DNA of 64,000 nt from Hohaiivirga sp031546825 (GCA_031546825.1 JAVBJU010000019.1:83457-147456), one strand, 5' to 3'; counted from the stretch's first letter, positions 16,661-26,538 are shown. Notes: generated by a model not told the origin, from the letters alone. Program-made: numbers and translations.

Positions 16661-17215
16661 ATGCGTGTTGTCGGCGGAAGCCTCAGGGGGCGCGCGCTTG
16701 CTGCGCCCTCTTCCGAGGGCATACGCCCGACCTCTGACCGCCTGCGCGAATCCATCTTTGATATCCTGGAACATAACTGGGATGTGCAGGATGCGCGCGT
16801 CATCGACCTGTTTGCCGGCACCGGCGCTCTCGGCATAGAAGCCCTGTCGCGCTTTGCCTCCTTTGCACTGTTCGTCGACAACGGCGCGCCCGCGCGTGGC
16901 CTCATCCGGCAGAACCTCGAAGAATTCGGGCTTGGCGGTCGCAGCCAGCTTTTCCGGCGTGACGCCACCGCGTTGGGCCGGATATCCACCATGGCCCCGT
17001 TCTCTGTGGTTCTGTGTGACCCGCCCTATAATCTGGGGTTGGCCCCCAAGGCCCTGCGCTCCTGTGCAGATGGCGGCTGGCTGACCGAGGGTGCCGTTGT
17101 CATGGTGGAAGAAAGCCGCAAAAGCGCCGTCCAACTCCCCGACGACTTCGAAGAAATAAAGCGCCGCGCCTATGGCGAAACCGAAATCGTTTTTGCGGTG
17201 TGGAAAGGTGCCTGA
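16661..17215 (+). CDS. rsmD: 16S rRNA (guanine-966-N2)-methyltransferase RsmD
   Basis: 184 residues, the family's usual length. Methylates G966 of 16S rRNA in the assembled small subunit. Seen: MRVVGGSLRGRALAAP (the RsmD start), IRPTSDRLRESIFDIL, SAM motif FAGTGALG (51-58) and the amino-methyltransferase catalytic motif DPPY (120-123). Three bases separate it from the rluB-type gene upstream; both act on rRNA. Confidence 0.95.
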   Translation: MRVVGGSLRGRALAAPSSEGIRPTSDRLRESIFDILEHNWDVQDARVIDLFAGTGALGIEALSRFASFALFVDNGAPARGLIRQNLEEFGLGGRSQLFRRDATALGRISTMAPFSVVLCDPPYNLGLAPKALRSCADGGWLTEGAVVMVEESRKSAVQLPDDFEEIKRRAYGETEIVFAVWKGA

Positions 17216-17449
17216 ACCGGCACGACCCCGCAAAATCAGCGGAGCCATCCACATCCCTGCAAATAATGTCGGCCCCATCTCGTTTTTGCCGCAAAGCGCC
17301 GCCATGACGGAGCGGTGTCAAAAATTAACGACACTTGGCAAGACTTCCTCCGGCGTTGCTCAAGCTCCTTGCTTTGCAGCAAAACCCTAGCTACCAAGAC
17401 TGACTGTTTTCCTCCAACCACCGCCATATCGGGCGGGAGTCCATTAGAA

Positions 17450-20320
17450 GTGCGGATCTCTAAACTTGCCCTCGCTTTGATGCTGGCGCTGAGCGCCTGG
17501 GTCCTGTCCGCCATGCCCGGACAGGCCGTTGAAGCCGTGCGCGTCACAACCGGCGACCGGGCCATCAATCTGACGCCGATGATTGAGCGCTATAACGCCG
17601 ATGGCGACGTCATTCAGATTTCGACCGCCCCGGACAAGGAAGGCATCGTCCGCCGCATTGCCGTCAAAGCGCTTGATTCCGGTTCACGTCCCGGCTGGAT
17701 CGTGTTCGCACTCACCAACGATACCGATGAACAGATCGAACGCCTTCTGGTTGCTCCGCATTTTCGGCTCTCGGGCTCCGGCGTGTTCTGGCCCGATCTT
17801 GGCTCCCAACGCATCGCCGCGATTACCGCAAGCCAGGGAGCGCGACCCGACCGCGAGGACACAACTGATTCCGACGCCTTCACGCTGACCCTCGACCCCG
17901 GCACGACGATCACCTTTGTCGCCGAATTGAGTTCCGCTAAACTGCCGCAACTCTACCTGTGGGACCCCGGTGCCTATAAGGATTGGCAGAACGGCCATAC
18001 CCTCTACAAAGGCATCATCATTGGCATCGCGGGCCTGATCGCGCTGTTTCTGACAGTGGTGGTGGTGGTCAGGGGATCGCTGGCATTTCCGGCCGTGGCT
18101 GCCCTGGCGTGGTCCGTCCTTGCCTATGCCTGCATCGATTTCGGCTTTCTACAACGCATTTTCACCATCAGCCAACCCGCCGAGCAGGTCTATCGCGCCT
18201 CCGCCGAAGCCGTTCTGGCAGTGACGCTGTTCGTGGTGCTGTTCGCCTATCTCAATCTCGGGCGTTGGCATGTGCGCTACAAACATCTGGCATGGTTCTG
18301 GTTCCTGTTTCTGATCGCCCTGGTGGGCCTGGCCTCGTTTGCGCCAGATGTTGCGGCCGGCGTTGCCCGTGTCTCAATCGCTGCCATCGCCGCCATTGGC
18401 TTTGTACTGGTGGTGCATCTCGTCACGCACGGCTATGACCGTGCCGTCATGCTGCTGCCGACCTGGCTGTTGCTCATCGCCTGGGTGGCCGCCGCCGGCT
18501 TCGCCATCAATGGCGATCTCAATACTGACGTTGTCCCCTCCGCGCTAATCGGTGGCTTGGTAGTGATTGTGATGCTGATCGGCTTCACCGTGATGCAGCA
18601 AGCCTTTGCCGGTGGCACCTTCGCCCACCAGCCTGCTTCCGATTCCGAGCGGCGCTCACTGGCGCTGGCGGGCTCAGGCGATATTGTTTTCGACTGGAAT
18701 GTGGTTTCCGACCGCATCATTGCGAGCCCCGAGCTTGAGCAAATGCTCGGCTTGAAAAAGGGTACGCTAGCGGGCGGCGTTGCCGATGCCTGGTTCGACT
18801 GCATTCACCCCTTCGACCGCGACCGGTACCGCGCCGCCTTCGACGCAGTGACCGAGCAACGGCGTGGCCAGTTGCGCCAGGACTTCCGGCTGCGTTCTTC
18901 CTCAGACAGCTACCACTGGTTCCGGCTCAAAGCCCGCCCGGTGGTGGGGGCAAATGGTGAAGTCCTGCGGGTTGTCGGCACGCTTGTGGATGTCACAGAG
19001 ACGAAAACCGCGCAGGAGCGCCTGCTGCATGACGCCATCCATGACAACCTGACACGTCTGCCCAATCGCCAGCTTTTTTCCGATCGTCTCGATACCTTCC
19101 TGCGCGTTGCCGCCGCCGAAGATCACTGGCGGCCCACCGTGCTGATGATCGACCTCGATCACTTCAAGAAAATCAATGAAATGGTCGGCATGTCGGCGGG
19201 CGATTCCGTTCTGCTGACCATCTCGCGCCGCCTGAGCCGTCAGATGCGCCCGCAGGACACCATTGCCCGGCTCGGCTCGGACGAGTTCGCCATCATTCTA
19301 TTGTCAGAGCGTGAGCCTGACCGCGTCGTTGCCTTCGCCGATATGGTGCGGCGTGCGGTGACAACACCGATCACCTATGCCGATAAGGAAATCTCGCTTT
19401 CCGCCTCGCTCGGCTTGGTGCTCTATGACCCGAACCTTGCCGGTCATGCCATGGAAGTCATCAAGAACGCGGAAATTGCTGTTGCCCGCGCCAAGGCCCA
19501 GGGCGGCAACCGCATCGAAGTCTTCCGCCCGTCCATGCGTAGTGATCTGTCCGAAGTCATTGCGATGGAACAGGATTTCAAGCGCGCCCTCACCCAAAAC
19601 GAAATCAAGTTGCACTTCCAGCCGATCGTAAAGCTGGAAGACCGCACGGTGGCCGGGTTTGACGCGCATCTTGTGTGGGAGCACCCGCGTCTTGGGCGAC
19701 TGGAGGCAAAGGAATTTGTCACGCTCGCCGAGGAATCGGGGTTGATCCTCGAAGTGGGCCACCTCGCACTGACCCAGGCCGCCGAAGAACTGGCGGTATG
19801 GCAACGCGCGCTTGAAGTTGAGCCGCCGATCTTCGTCGTGGTCAAAATGCCCAGCCGCTATCTGTTGCGCCACGAATTACTTCAGGAAATCAAGACCATC
19901 ATCGCCAGCACCGGGGTTCTGCCGGGCTCGCTCAAGCTCGAATTCACCGAGAGCGTGGTGATGGAAAACCCCGAATTTGCCGCTCAGATATTCCAGCGCC
20001 TGCGCGACCTCGGCGCGGGCCTGTCGCTCGACGATTTCGGCACCGGCTATTCCGCCCTGTCCTATCTGCAACGCCTACCTTTCGACAGCATCAAGATCGA
20101 CCAATCCTTCGTGCGCCAACTGGCAACGGGCCAGAATCCGGTCATTCTGTCGTCCATCGTCACCATGTCGGCGGCGCTTGGCATGGAGACCATCGCCGAG
20201 GGTGCCGAGACCGAGTCGAGCGCCATCGCGCTCTACCAGCTCGGCTGTGCCTATGCGTCGGGATCGGCATTCGGCGACCCGATGACCGCGGCACAGGCGC
20301 GCAAGTTGATGGGGGCGTGA
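17450..20320 (+). CDS. Membrane PAS-GGDEF-EAL protein with degenerate EAL signature
   Basis: 956 residues from GTG 17450, which gives a clean signal peptide (cut near SAMPGQA) and is preceded by GGGAG; the frame is open to 17315. Order: signal peptide; periplasmic beta-rich domain (about 25-180, 7TMR-DISM-like); seven to eight membrane helices (about 185-390); PAS domain (about 405-520); GGDEF-type cyclase domain with RLGSDEF near residue 607; EAL-type domain from about 700. GSDEF departs from GGDEF by one glycine. The EAL start reads FDAHLVW instead of EALLRW, and the Mg-ligand Asn is Lys in VVVKMPS, whereas TES and DDFGTGYS are intact. It may therefore be a cyclic-di-GMP sensor rather than a working phosphodiesterase. 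An iron-independent polar or motility role is possible but unproven. Confidence 0.85.
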   Translation: MRISKLALALMLALSAWVLSAMPGQAVEAVRVTTGDRAINLTPMIERYNADGDVIQISTAPDKEGIVRRIAVKALDSGSRPGWIVFALTNDTDEQIERLLVAPHFRLSGSGVFWPDLGSQRIAAITASQGARPDREDTTDSDAFTLTLDPGTTITFVAELSSAKLPQLYLWDPGAYKDWQNGHTLYKGIIIGIAGLIALFLTVVVVVRGSLAFPAVAALAWSVLAYACIDFGFLQRIFTISQPAEQVYRASAEAVLAVTLFVVLFAYLNLGRWHVRYKHLAWFWFLFLIALVGLASFAPDVAAGVARVSIAAIAAIGFVLVVHLVTHGYDRAVMLLPTWLLLIAWVAAAGFAINGDLNTDVVPSALIGGLVVIVMLIGFTVMQQAFAGGTFAHQPASDSERRSLALAGSGDIVFDWNVVSDRIIASPELEQMLGLKKGTLAGGVADAWFDCIHPFDRDRYRAAFDAVTEQRRGQLRQDFRLRSSSDSYHWFRLKARPVVGANGEVLRVVGTLVDVTETKTAQERLLHDAIHDNLTRLPNRQLFSDRLDTFLRVAAAEDHWRPTVLMIDLDHFKKINEMVGMSAGDSVLLTISRRLSRQMRPQDTIARLGSDEFAIILLSEREPDRVVAFADMVRRAVTTPITYADKEISLSASLGLVLYDPNLAGHAMEVIKNAEIAVARAKAQGGNRIEVFRPSMRSDLSEVIAMEQDFKRALTQNEIKLHFQPIVKLEDRTVAGFDAHLVWEHPRLGRLEAKEFVTLAEESGLILEVGHLALTQAAEELAVWQRALEVEPPIFVVVKMPSRYLLRHELLQEIKTIIASTGVLPGSLKLEFTESVVMENPEFAAQIFQRLRDLGAGLSLDDFGTGYSALSYLQRLPFDSIKIDQSFVRQLATGQNPVILSSIVTMSAALGMETIAEGAETESSAIALYQLGCAYASGSAFGDPMTAAQARKLMGA

Positions 20321-20340
20321 ATTAGAGCCAAGGCTTTACT

Positions 20341-22164
20341 TTAACGCCTACCGAACAACTTCTCGATGTCGGAAAGTTTCAGCGCGATGTAGGTCGGGCG
20401 GCCATGGTTGCACTGGCCCGACAGCGGGGTGGCTTCCATCTCGCGTAAAAGCGCATTCATCTCCTCGGGCCGCAACCGCCGCCCGGCCCGGATCGAACCG
20501 TGGCAGGACATGCGCGACAGCACCGCGTCAACCCGCTCCTCGACCGGTGAATTCGCCGATAATTCGGCAAGGCCATCGGCCACATCCTGAATGATCGCCC
20601 GGATAGAGCCCTTGACCAGCAAGGCGGGCACCTCGCGCACCAGCACCGCGCCCGGCCCGAAGCTCTCAAGCGAAAGCCCTATTTTTTCAAGGTTTTCGGC
20701 CTCGCCCATGACCCGCTCGGCGTCAATGGGGTCCATCTCAACCACTTCAGGGATCAGCAAAAGCTGGCGCTCGATGCCGTTATCGTCACGCTGCTTCTTC
20801 AGCCGCTCATAGACCAGCCGCTCATGGGCCGCGTGCTGATCGACAATCACAATGCCGTCTTCGGTCTGGGTGATGATGTAGGTTTCGTGCACCTGGGCGC
20901 GTGCAGCACCGAGCGGCAGCACCAGTTCTCCCGCCGTGACCTCGGCCATGCCCGCGCGGGCATCCGCTGAAGGGGCGGCAAAGGGTGCCTGCTCCTCATG
21001 CAACCCGGCGGCGGCACCCATAGTCTCGAACGGCCGCTGCCAGCCCTGTGCGGAGACAGGCGGGGGACGCGGCGGATTGTAACTTGTGAACGAAGCCTGG
21101 CGAAACATCACCGGCTCGGGCCGAAGGCTTTCCAGCGTGCGATCGGCACCGGTGGTGGCGGATTTGAACCCCGAGCGATGGATGGCGTCACGGATGGCGG
21201 AGACCACCATATTACGCACCAAAACCGCATCGCGGAAGCGCACTTCGGTCTTGGCCGGGTGTACGTTGACATCCAACTGGCCGGGCGGCAGGTCAATTTT
21301 CAAGGCCAGAACCGGATGGCGGTCTGAGGCCATCACATCGGCATAGGCCCCACGCACCGCGCCGAGCAAGAGCTTGTCGCGCACCGGGCGACCATTGACG
21401 ACGAAATGGATATGGCTTGAGGTGCCGCGATGGAAGGTCGGCAGGCCCGCAAAGCCGAAAATGGTGGTGCCCTCGCGGGTCAGATCCACCTCCATGGCGT
21501 TATCGAGGAAGTCCTTGCCCAAAATCTTGGCGGCCCGACGCACAAAACCCTCGTGGGTTGCGGGCTCTGTGGGATAAAGCGCGGGTGCCCCACCCTCAAG
21601 AGCGAGGCTGAAACGAATTTCCGGATGAGCAATGGCGATGCGCCGCACCGTCTCGGTCACCGCCTGGGTTTCCGAGCGGTCGGTCTTCATGAATTTGAGG
21701 CGTGCGGGCGTGGCGTAGAACAGGTCACGCACCTCGATACGCGTGCCGCGCGGCGCGGGCGCGGGCTTGACCGCCCCCTTCACACCGCCTTCGACAGTGA
21801 GCGCAGAGCCGGTTTCCGCCTCCCGCGTCCGGGTCAGGATATTCAGCCGCGCCACGGCGGCAATTGAGGGCAGCGCTTCGCCTCGGAAGCCCAGTGTGGC
21901 AATGGCAAACAGATTGCCATCCTGCAGCTTGGAGGTCGCATGGCGCTCCACCGCCAGCATCAGGTCATCTGCGCCCATGCCGGAACCGTCATCGGTGACA
22001 CGGATCAACTCGCGCCCGCCCCCTTCGACGGCAATGTCGATGGCTTTTGCGCCCGCATCAATGGCGTTCTCAACCAGCTCTTTAACCACAGCGGCGGGGC
22101 GCTCAATCACCTCACCGGCTGCGATCTGATTGACGAGAATCGGGTCGAGATAACGGATGGACAT
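20341..22164 (-). CDS. mutL: DNA mismatch repair protein MutL
   Basis: 607 residues. Couples MutS mismatch recognition to strand incision. Seen: N-terminal GHKL ATPase (IAAGEVIERPAAVVKELVEN, DNGxGM-like DDGSGM, GFRGEAL), and C-terminal endonuclease motif DQHAAHERLVYE, which fits DQHA-x2-E-x4-E, plus ACHGSIRAGR-like (SCHGSIRAGRRL) and CNHGRPT near the end. So this is the nicking type, found in organisms without MutH. pgi stop codon region is 2 bases upstream, suggesting cotranscription on the minus strand. Confidence 0.96.
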   Translation of the reverse strand: MSIRYLDPILVNQIAAGEVIERPAAVVKELVENAIDAGAKAIDIAVEGGGRELIRVTDDGSGMGADDLMLAVERHATSKLQDGNLFAIATLGFRGEALPSIAAVARLNILTRTREAETGSALTVEGGVKGAVKPAPAPRGTRIEVRDLFYATPARLKFMKTDRSETQAVTETVRRIAIAHPEIRFSLALEGGAPALYPTEPATHEGFVRRAAKILGKDFLDNAMEVDLTREGTTIFGFAGLPTFHRGTSSHIHFVVNGRPVRDKLLLGAVRGAYADVMASDRHPVLALKIDLPPGQLDVNVHPAKTEVRFRDAVLVRNMVVSAIRDAIHRSGFKSATTGADRTLESLRPEPVMFRQASFTSYNPPRPPPVSAQGWQRPFETMGAAAGLHEEQAPFAAPSADARAGMAEVTAGELVLPLGAARAQVHETYIITQTEDGIVIVDQHAAHERLVYERLKKQRDDNGIERQLLLIPEVVEMDPIDAERVMGEAENLEKIGLSLESFGPGAVLVREVPALLVKGSIRAIIQDVADGLAELSANSPVEERVDAVLSRMSCHGSIRAGRRLRPEEMNALLREMEATPLSGQCNHGRPTYIALKLSDIEKLFGRR

Positions 22165-22166
22165 TA

Positions 22167-23483
22167 TCAGCCTTCGGCGAGGTATTTCTTGGCGAGAATC
22201 TTGCCTTCCTCAACGGCTGGCTGATCGAACGGATCGACGCCCAAGCCGTATCCGGTGAGAATGGTTTCCAGCATGAAATGCATCAGCAATTCGCCCAATG
22301 TGCGCTCATCGAGGCTCTCGATGTGGATGCGCCGCGTCGGGCGGCTGTTGCGGGCGAGCGTGTCGGCAGTGGCGCGGCCTTGGGCGGCCACCATGTCACC
22401 GATATGCTTATCGGCGAAATCCGGCTCATGGGCGCGCTTCGATAGGGCGGCATCCATCACTGGCCCTTTACCGGCAACACCCGTGGTCATCACGGTGAAG
22501 AGCTTATCGGCGGGGCCGCCGAGATAAAGCTGCAACTGGCTGTGCTGGTCCACCGGGCCGATGGCGGCAACCGGTGTCGTGCCGTGGCCGTTCTTGCCAA
22601 GGCTTTCCGCCCACAATTGCACCCACCAGCGGGTGAAGCGCTCAAAGCGGTCGGAATAGGCAATGATGGTCGAGATCGGCTTGCCTTCCATGATGGCAGC
22701 AAGGTTGAGCGCTGCCCCCGTTGCCGCAGGCAGCGCGTGGGCCGGGCCACCATTGATGAGACCGGCGATGGCATCGCCCGCGCCCTTGCGGATGGCGGCA
22801 ATGTCGAGGCCAAGCACAGCGGCGGGCAGCAGGCCGACATTGGTCAGCACCGAATAGCGCCCGCCCACATTGGGGTCATGCTCCAGGAAAGTAACGCCTT
22901 CAGGCTCAAGAAGATCACGCAACGCGTTCTTGCCGCCGGGCTTGCGCGGCTCCGACAAGCCGACGAACATTTCGCCCGCCTTATCGCGCAGACCGGATTT
23001 TTCCAGAAGCGCGAGGATGGCGATGCACTGCATCAAGGTCTCACCGGTGCCGCCCGATTTGGAAATGGCGGCAAAGCGCGTGGTGGCAATGGGCAACCGC
23101 TGCAACACCCGGCCAAAGGTCACCGGGTCGAGGTTATCCATGAAATGGATGCGCGGCTTTTCCTGAAAACGCTCAAGACCGGGAATTTTATAATCGCGCA
23201 ATTGGGCAAGCGCCTGCGCGCCAAGGCTCGATCCGCCAGTGCCGAGAACCACCACATCGGTCGCATCCTTGCGCAGCTTGGTCGCCGCTGCCTCGATGGC
23301 CGCAAAATCCGCCGTCATCTCCGGCAACCGCAGCAGGGGCAGGCGCTTTTGCGCGTAATCGTCACGCAGGCGAGCAACCGCCTTATCCACCAACACCTCC
23401 GCCGCCGAAAACGCCGTCTGCGGAAAGCCCCCGGCACCGATTTTTTCAGAACGGGCCAGATCAATCGATTGCTGAAGCGCCAT
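22167..23483 (-). CDS. pgi: Glucose-6-phosphate isomerase
   Basis: 438 residues, about 100 shorter than the E. coli type (549) and nearer the compact bacterial Pgi form. Interconverts glucose-6-phosphate and fructose-6-phosphate. Seen: VVLGTGGSSLGAQAL (phosphate binding), AAISKSGGTGETLMQ (SIS domain phosphate loop), LTNVGLLPAAVLGLD, and QLQLYLGGPADKLF with C-terminal VDPFDQPAVEEGK and final Lys-rich end, as in other Pgi. An alternative isomerase specificity in the SIS superfamily is less likely because all Pgi motifs are in place. Confidence 0.92.
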   Translation of the reverse strand: MALQQSIDLARSEKIGAGGFPQTAFSAAEVLVDKAVARLRDDYAQKRLPLLRLPEMTADFAAIEAAATKLRKDATDVVVLGTGGSSLGAQALAQLRDYKIPGLERFQEKPRIHFMDNLDPVTFGRVLQRLPIATTRFAAISKSGGTGETLMQCIAILALLEKSGLRDKAGEMFVGLSEPRKPGGKNALRDLLEPEGVTFLEHDPNVGGRYSVLTNVGLLPAAVLGLDIAAIRKGAGDAIAGLINGGPAHALPAATGAALNLAAIMEGKPISTIIAYSDRFERFTRWWVQLWAESLGKNGHGTTPVAAIGPVDQHSQLQLYLGGPADKLFTVMTTGVAGKGPVMDAALSKRAHEPDFADKHIGDMVAAQGRATADTLARNSRPTRRIHIESLDERTLGELLMHFMLETILTGYGLGVDPFDQPAVEEGKILAKKYLAEG

Positions 23484-23694
23484 GCGTCATCTCCTTCGAG
23501 AACAGAGCCGTGAAAGGGGAAATATCGTTTTCCCACGGGCCAGATCATTCATAACGTCAGACGTTTAACCGCAGCCAACCTGACCCCGGCATGAACAAAG
23601 ATTCGAGACGATAAGGTAGCGGATTGCGGGGCGACAGGGAACGGGTTTCGCACACATCATCGACTGCGCCCCCTACTCGATGTCGCACCCGAAC

Positions 23695-24981
23695 TCACAC
23701 CCCCTGCGGCCTGCCCGCAATCGCCACCAGCATCTTTCCGTCGCCAAACACCCGGCGGGAGACGCGGCGGATGTCTTCTGCTGTTACAGCGGTGATCATG
23801 GCGTTGCGCCTCTCGAGATAATCAAGCCCAAGGCCTTCGAAGGCGATCTGCACCAGCTGATGCGCGATCTTGGTCGAGGTGTCGAAGCCAAGCGCATAGG
23901 AGCCGGTGAGATAATCCTTGGCCTTTTGCAGTTCGTCGGCATCTGGCCCGTCGGTTTCCAGGCGCATCATCTCGCTGGCGATCACTTCGAGGCATTCACC
24001 GACCCGCTCATTTTTGGTGGCAGTATAGCCCATTGATAAGGCTGCGGCGCGATAGCTCATCAGCGAAGTGCCGACGCCATAAGCCAGACCGCGCTTCTCG
24101 CGCACTTCCTGGAACAGACGGGAGGTAAACGCGCCGCCGCCATAGATGTGGTTCAACACGAAGGCCGGTGTGAAATCCGGGTCGCTCCAGGAGACGCCTT
24201 CATAGGCGAAGCGGACCACCGATTGCGGCACATCGAGATCGTCAATCACGCGGGTGCCGCGACCGGCGAGCGAAACTTTAGGCACCGGCACGAGGCGGTT
24301 GGCGGCAGGCAGCGCGGCGAAGGCGCGGTCCATGAGCCCACCAAGCTCGGCGTCGTCAAACGCGCCGACGGCAGCAACCCGAAGCTGAGCCTTGGAAACA
24401 ATGTTGCGGTGCGCCGCGATGATATCCTCGCGGGTAATCGCCGCGATGCTCTCAACCGTGCCGCTGATCTGGCGTCCATAGGGATGATCGGGAAACGCTG
24501 CCAGCGACAGCGCTTGCGACGCCATGAAGCCGGGGTCATTCTGCTGGTAGCGCAACCCGGCAATGGTCTGGGCACGGACACGCTCAATGGCATCTGCATC
24601 AAAGCGGGGCTCAAGCATGGCGAGCCGCAGCAGCTCAAAAGCCTTATCGGCGTGGGTGACCAGCGTCTTGAGCGATCCGGAAAAGCCGTCATGTCCGGCA
24701 TGGAAGCTCAGTTCAATGGCGTGCGCCGCCAATTCTTCCTGGAAGGCATCCGATGTCAGATGGCCCGCGCCTTCATCGAGCAGCCGCGCCATGAGCTGGA
24801 CCGTGCCCTCGCGACCGATGGGGTCTTGCGCGGCACCGCCCTCCATCATGAACGAGATGGCAATCAGCGGCGCGATATCGGAATGGACGCACCAGGCTTC
24901 GATGCCGCCTGGCGAAACAAACACCCGCGCCGATGCCGGAGACTTACGCCCTTCCGGGCCATGATTTTTAACATTGCTCAT
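23695..24981 (-). CDS. M16 peptidase homologue lacking the zinc motif
   Basis: 428 residues, two M16 half-domains. In the position where active M16 enzymes carry HxxEH, this one has QLMARLLDEGAGH, so zinc binding and catalysis are lost. The rest is family-typical: GVSWSDPDFTPAFVLNHIYGG, SRLFQEVREKRGLAYGVGTS. It partners the active protein encoded directly upstream (24985-26316), separated by 3 bases, in the two-subunit arrangement found in many bacteria. The N-terminus has no obvious signal peptide. Confidence 0.9.
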   Translation of the reverse strand: MSNVKNHGPEGRKSPASARVFVSPGGIEAWCVHSDIAPLIAISFMMEGGAAQDPIGREGTVQLMARLLDEGAGHLTSDAFQEELAAHAIELSFHAGHDGFSGSLKTLVTHADKAFELLRLAMLEPRFDADAIERVRAQTIAGLRYQQNDPGFMASQALSLAAFPDHPYGRQISGTVESIAAITREDIIAAHRNIVSKAQLRVAAVGAFDDAELGGLMDRAFAALPAANRLVPVPKVSLAGRGTRVIDDLDVPQSVVRFAYEGVSWSDPDFTPAFVLNHIYGGGAFTSRLFQEVREKRGLAYGVGTSLMSYRAAALSMGYTATKNERVGECLEVIASEMMRLETDGPDADELQKAKDYLTGSYALGFDTSTKIAHQLVQIAFEGLGLDYLERRNAMITAVTAEDIRRVSRRVFGDGKMLVAIAGRPQGV

Positions 24982-24984
24982 GTT

Positions 24985-26316
24985 TTAATCTGCCTTCTTG
25001 ACGAGGTAGCCGGTTACCGAGCGCGGCAGGGTCAGGTAGCGTTCCATGACCGCCTGCAGATCGGAGCGGGTAATCTCATTGATGGCTATCGGCCAGCGTC
25101 GGATATCGGCAATCGTTTCACCAATGGCGAGCCCCGAGCCATAGATGCGCGCCATGGAGGTCTGGCTATCCGCCGAATAAACGGTTTCGGCAATCAGGCG
25201 CGTCTTGGCCTGCGCGATGGCGTCATCGGTAAATGCCTCTTCACGGGCCCGCAGAATGGCAGCGTCCAGCTCCGCTTCGACGGCCTCAAGCGTGCCGTTT
25301 TCCGCCGGAATGGCGTAGAGTGCAAAGCGCGTATCATCGAGCGCGCCTGCCATATACCAGGCTCCGGCATTCACCGCGACTGCGCGTTCCAGCACCAGTT
25401 GGCGATAGAGATACGAGGTTGCGCCACCGCCGAGGATTTCCGCGAGCAGCTCGAAAACATGGGCGTCATCGCCCTCTGCCGTGCGGGAGGACGGCGTCAG
25501 ATACATGCGCTGCACCATGGCCTGTTCGACCTTGGGGTCGGCAACGGTGACGCGGCGCGCGGCAACGGGCAAAGGCTCGCGCGGACGCCGCCGGAGGGGC
25601 GCAACCGGCGGGCGGGCGCGCGGCGCGATTTGCCCATAGGTCTTTTCCGCCATTGTGCGCACGGTTTCAGGCGTCACATCCCCGGCAACAACCAGAATGG
25701 CGTTTTCCGGGGTGTAGAACCGCTGGTAATAATCCATGGCCTCAGTGCGACCGAGCGTTTCGATCTCATGCATCCAGCCGATGATCGGCAGCCCGTAGGG
25801 GTGATGCACGAACAGGCCCGTCGCCATCGCCTCGCCGAGTTGCGCCGCCGGGTCGGTTTCGACACGCATGCGGCGTTCTTCAAGCACAACATCGCGCTCG
25901 GGCGCAATGACGCTCTCCTCGAGCAGAAGATTGGCCATACGGTCGGACTCGAACTCCATCATGGTTTCGAGATGTTCGCTGGCGATGCGCTGAAAATAAG
26001 CCGTGTAGTCATAGGAAGTGAAAGCGTTTTCCTGCCCGCCAAGCGCTGAGACAACCTTGGAAAACGCGCCCTCTGGGTGCTTCGCAGTGCCCTTGAACAT
26101 CAGGTGTTCGAGAAAATGGGCGATACCGGAATGACCGATCGGATCATCGGCAGAGCCATTGCGATACCAAATCATGTGGGTGACGACCGGCACCCGATGA
26201 TCGGGAATGACGACCACATCAAGGCCATTGTCGAGCGTGAAGGATGAAATATCCGGCCCGAACTCCCCGATCAAAGCGGCACCTTTATCGGCGTCCGGCT
26301 TTATTTTCTGTGACAT
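24985..26316 (-). CDS. M16 family zinc metalloprotease, catalytic subunit
   Basis: 443 residues. Peptidase of the pitrilysin/mitochondrial-processing-peptidase family. Seen: zinc motif HFLEH in SGIAHFLEHLMFKGT, and the downstream acidic ligand in NAFTSYDYTAYFQ...; the second half-domain includes SSYLYRQLVLERAVAVNAG. No signal peptide is evident in the first residues, so location is uncertain. It forms a two-gene unit with the zinc-less partner. The ATG has GGGCGGAAAT upstream. Substrate unknown. Confidence 0.92.
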   Translation of the reverse strand: MSQKIKPDADKGAALIGEFGPDISSFTLDNGLDVVVIPDHRVPVVTHMIWYRNGSADDPIGHSGIAHFLEHLMFKGTAKHPEGAFSKVVSALGGQENAFTSYDYTAYFQRIASEHLETMMEFESDRMANLLLEESVIAPERDVVLEERRMRVETDPAAQLGEAMATGLFVHHPYGLPIIGWMHEIETLGRTEAMDYYQRFYTPENAILVVAGDVTPETVRTMAEKTYGQIAPRARPPVAPLRRRPREPLPVAARRVTVADPKVEQAMVQRMYLTPSSRTAEGDDAHVFELLAEILGGGATSYLYRQLVLERAVAVNAGAWYMAGALDDTRFALYAIPAENGTLEAVEAELDAAILRAREEAFTDDAIAQAKTRLIAETVYSADSQTSMARIYGSGLAIGETIADIRRWPIAINEITRSDLQAVMERYLTLPRSVTGYLVKKAD

Positions 26317-26433
26317 ATTTCCGCCCTTCCCGTTGTGAACCGGACAGCAAAGGCGGCGCGCCGCCGTTGGCTGTCATCGACCCCGTTCACCGTGCGACGA
26401 CAGACCATAACTGTGTGCACCTTGCCATGAGTA

Positions 26434-26538
26434 TCAAATAGAGCACCCCACGATTTCATAAATCATCCGGTGCTCGGTTTCTTTCAGCATCAGGCGGTTC
26501 GCTTGCACCAACCCATATCTCTCTTGCCAGTCCCGCAT
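26434..26538 (-). CDS. Possible short protein or gene fragment, 34 residues
   Basis: ATG 26538 to stop at 26434. The translation begins MRDWQERYGLVQANRLML and is unusually protein-like (Trp, Tyr, Glu, Arg, Met) for a frame in an intergenic region. There is no strong ribosome site in front, so it may be a decayed tail of a lost gene rather than an expressed small protein. The GGTGCTC arm of a hairpin overlaps its end. Confidence 0.3.
   Translation of the reverse strand: MRDWQERYGLVQANRLMLKETEHRMIYEIVGCSI

Noticed and set aside
15603..16838. 411-codon plus-strand frame overlapping the end of rluB
   Set aside because: Second frame of the same repeat-rich region; low-complexity Ala/Val/Arg translation without any family pattern.
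15266..17305. 679-codon minus-strand frame opposite rluB and rsmD
   Set aside because: Antisense to two genes with all family motifs; its repeats merely mirror the RluB tail repeats.
24148..26049. 633-codon plus-strand frame opposite the M16 peptidases
   Set aside because: Antisense to both M16 genes, no ribosome site, no recognisable domain.
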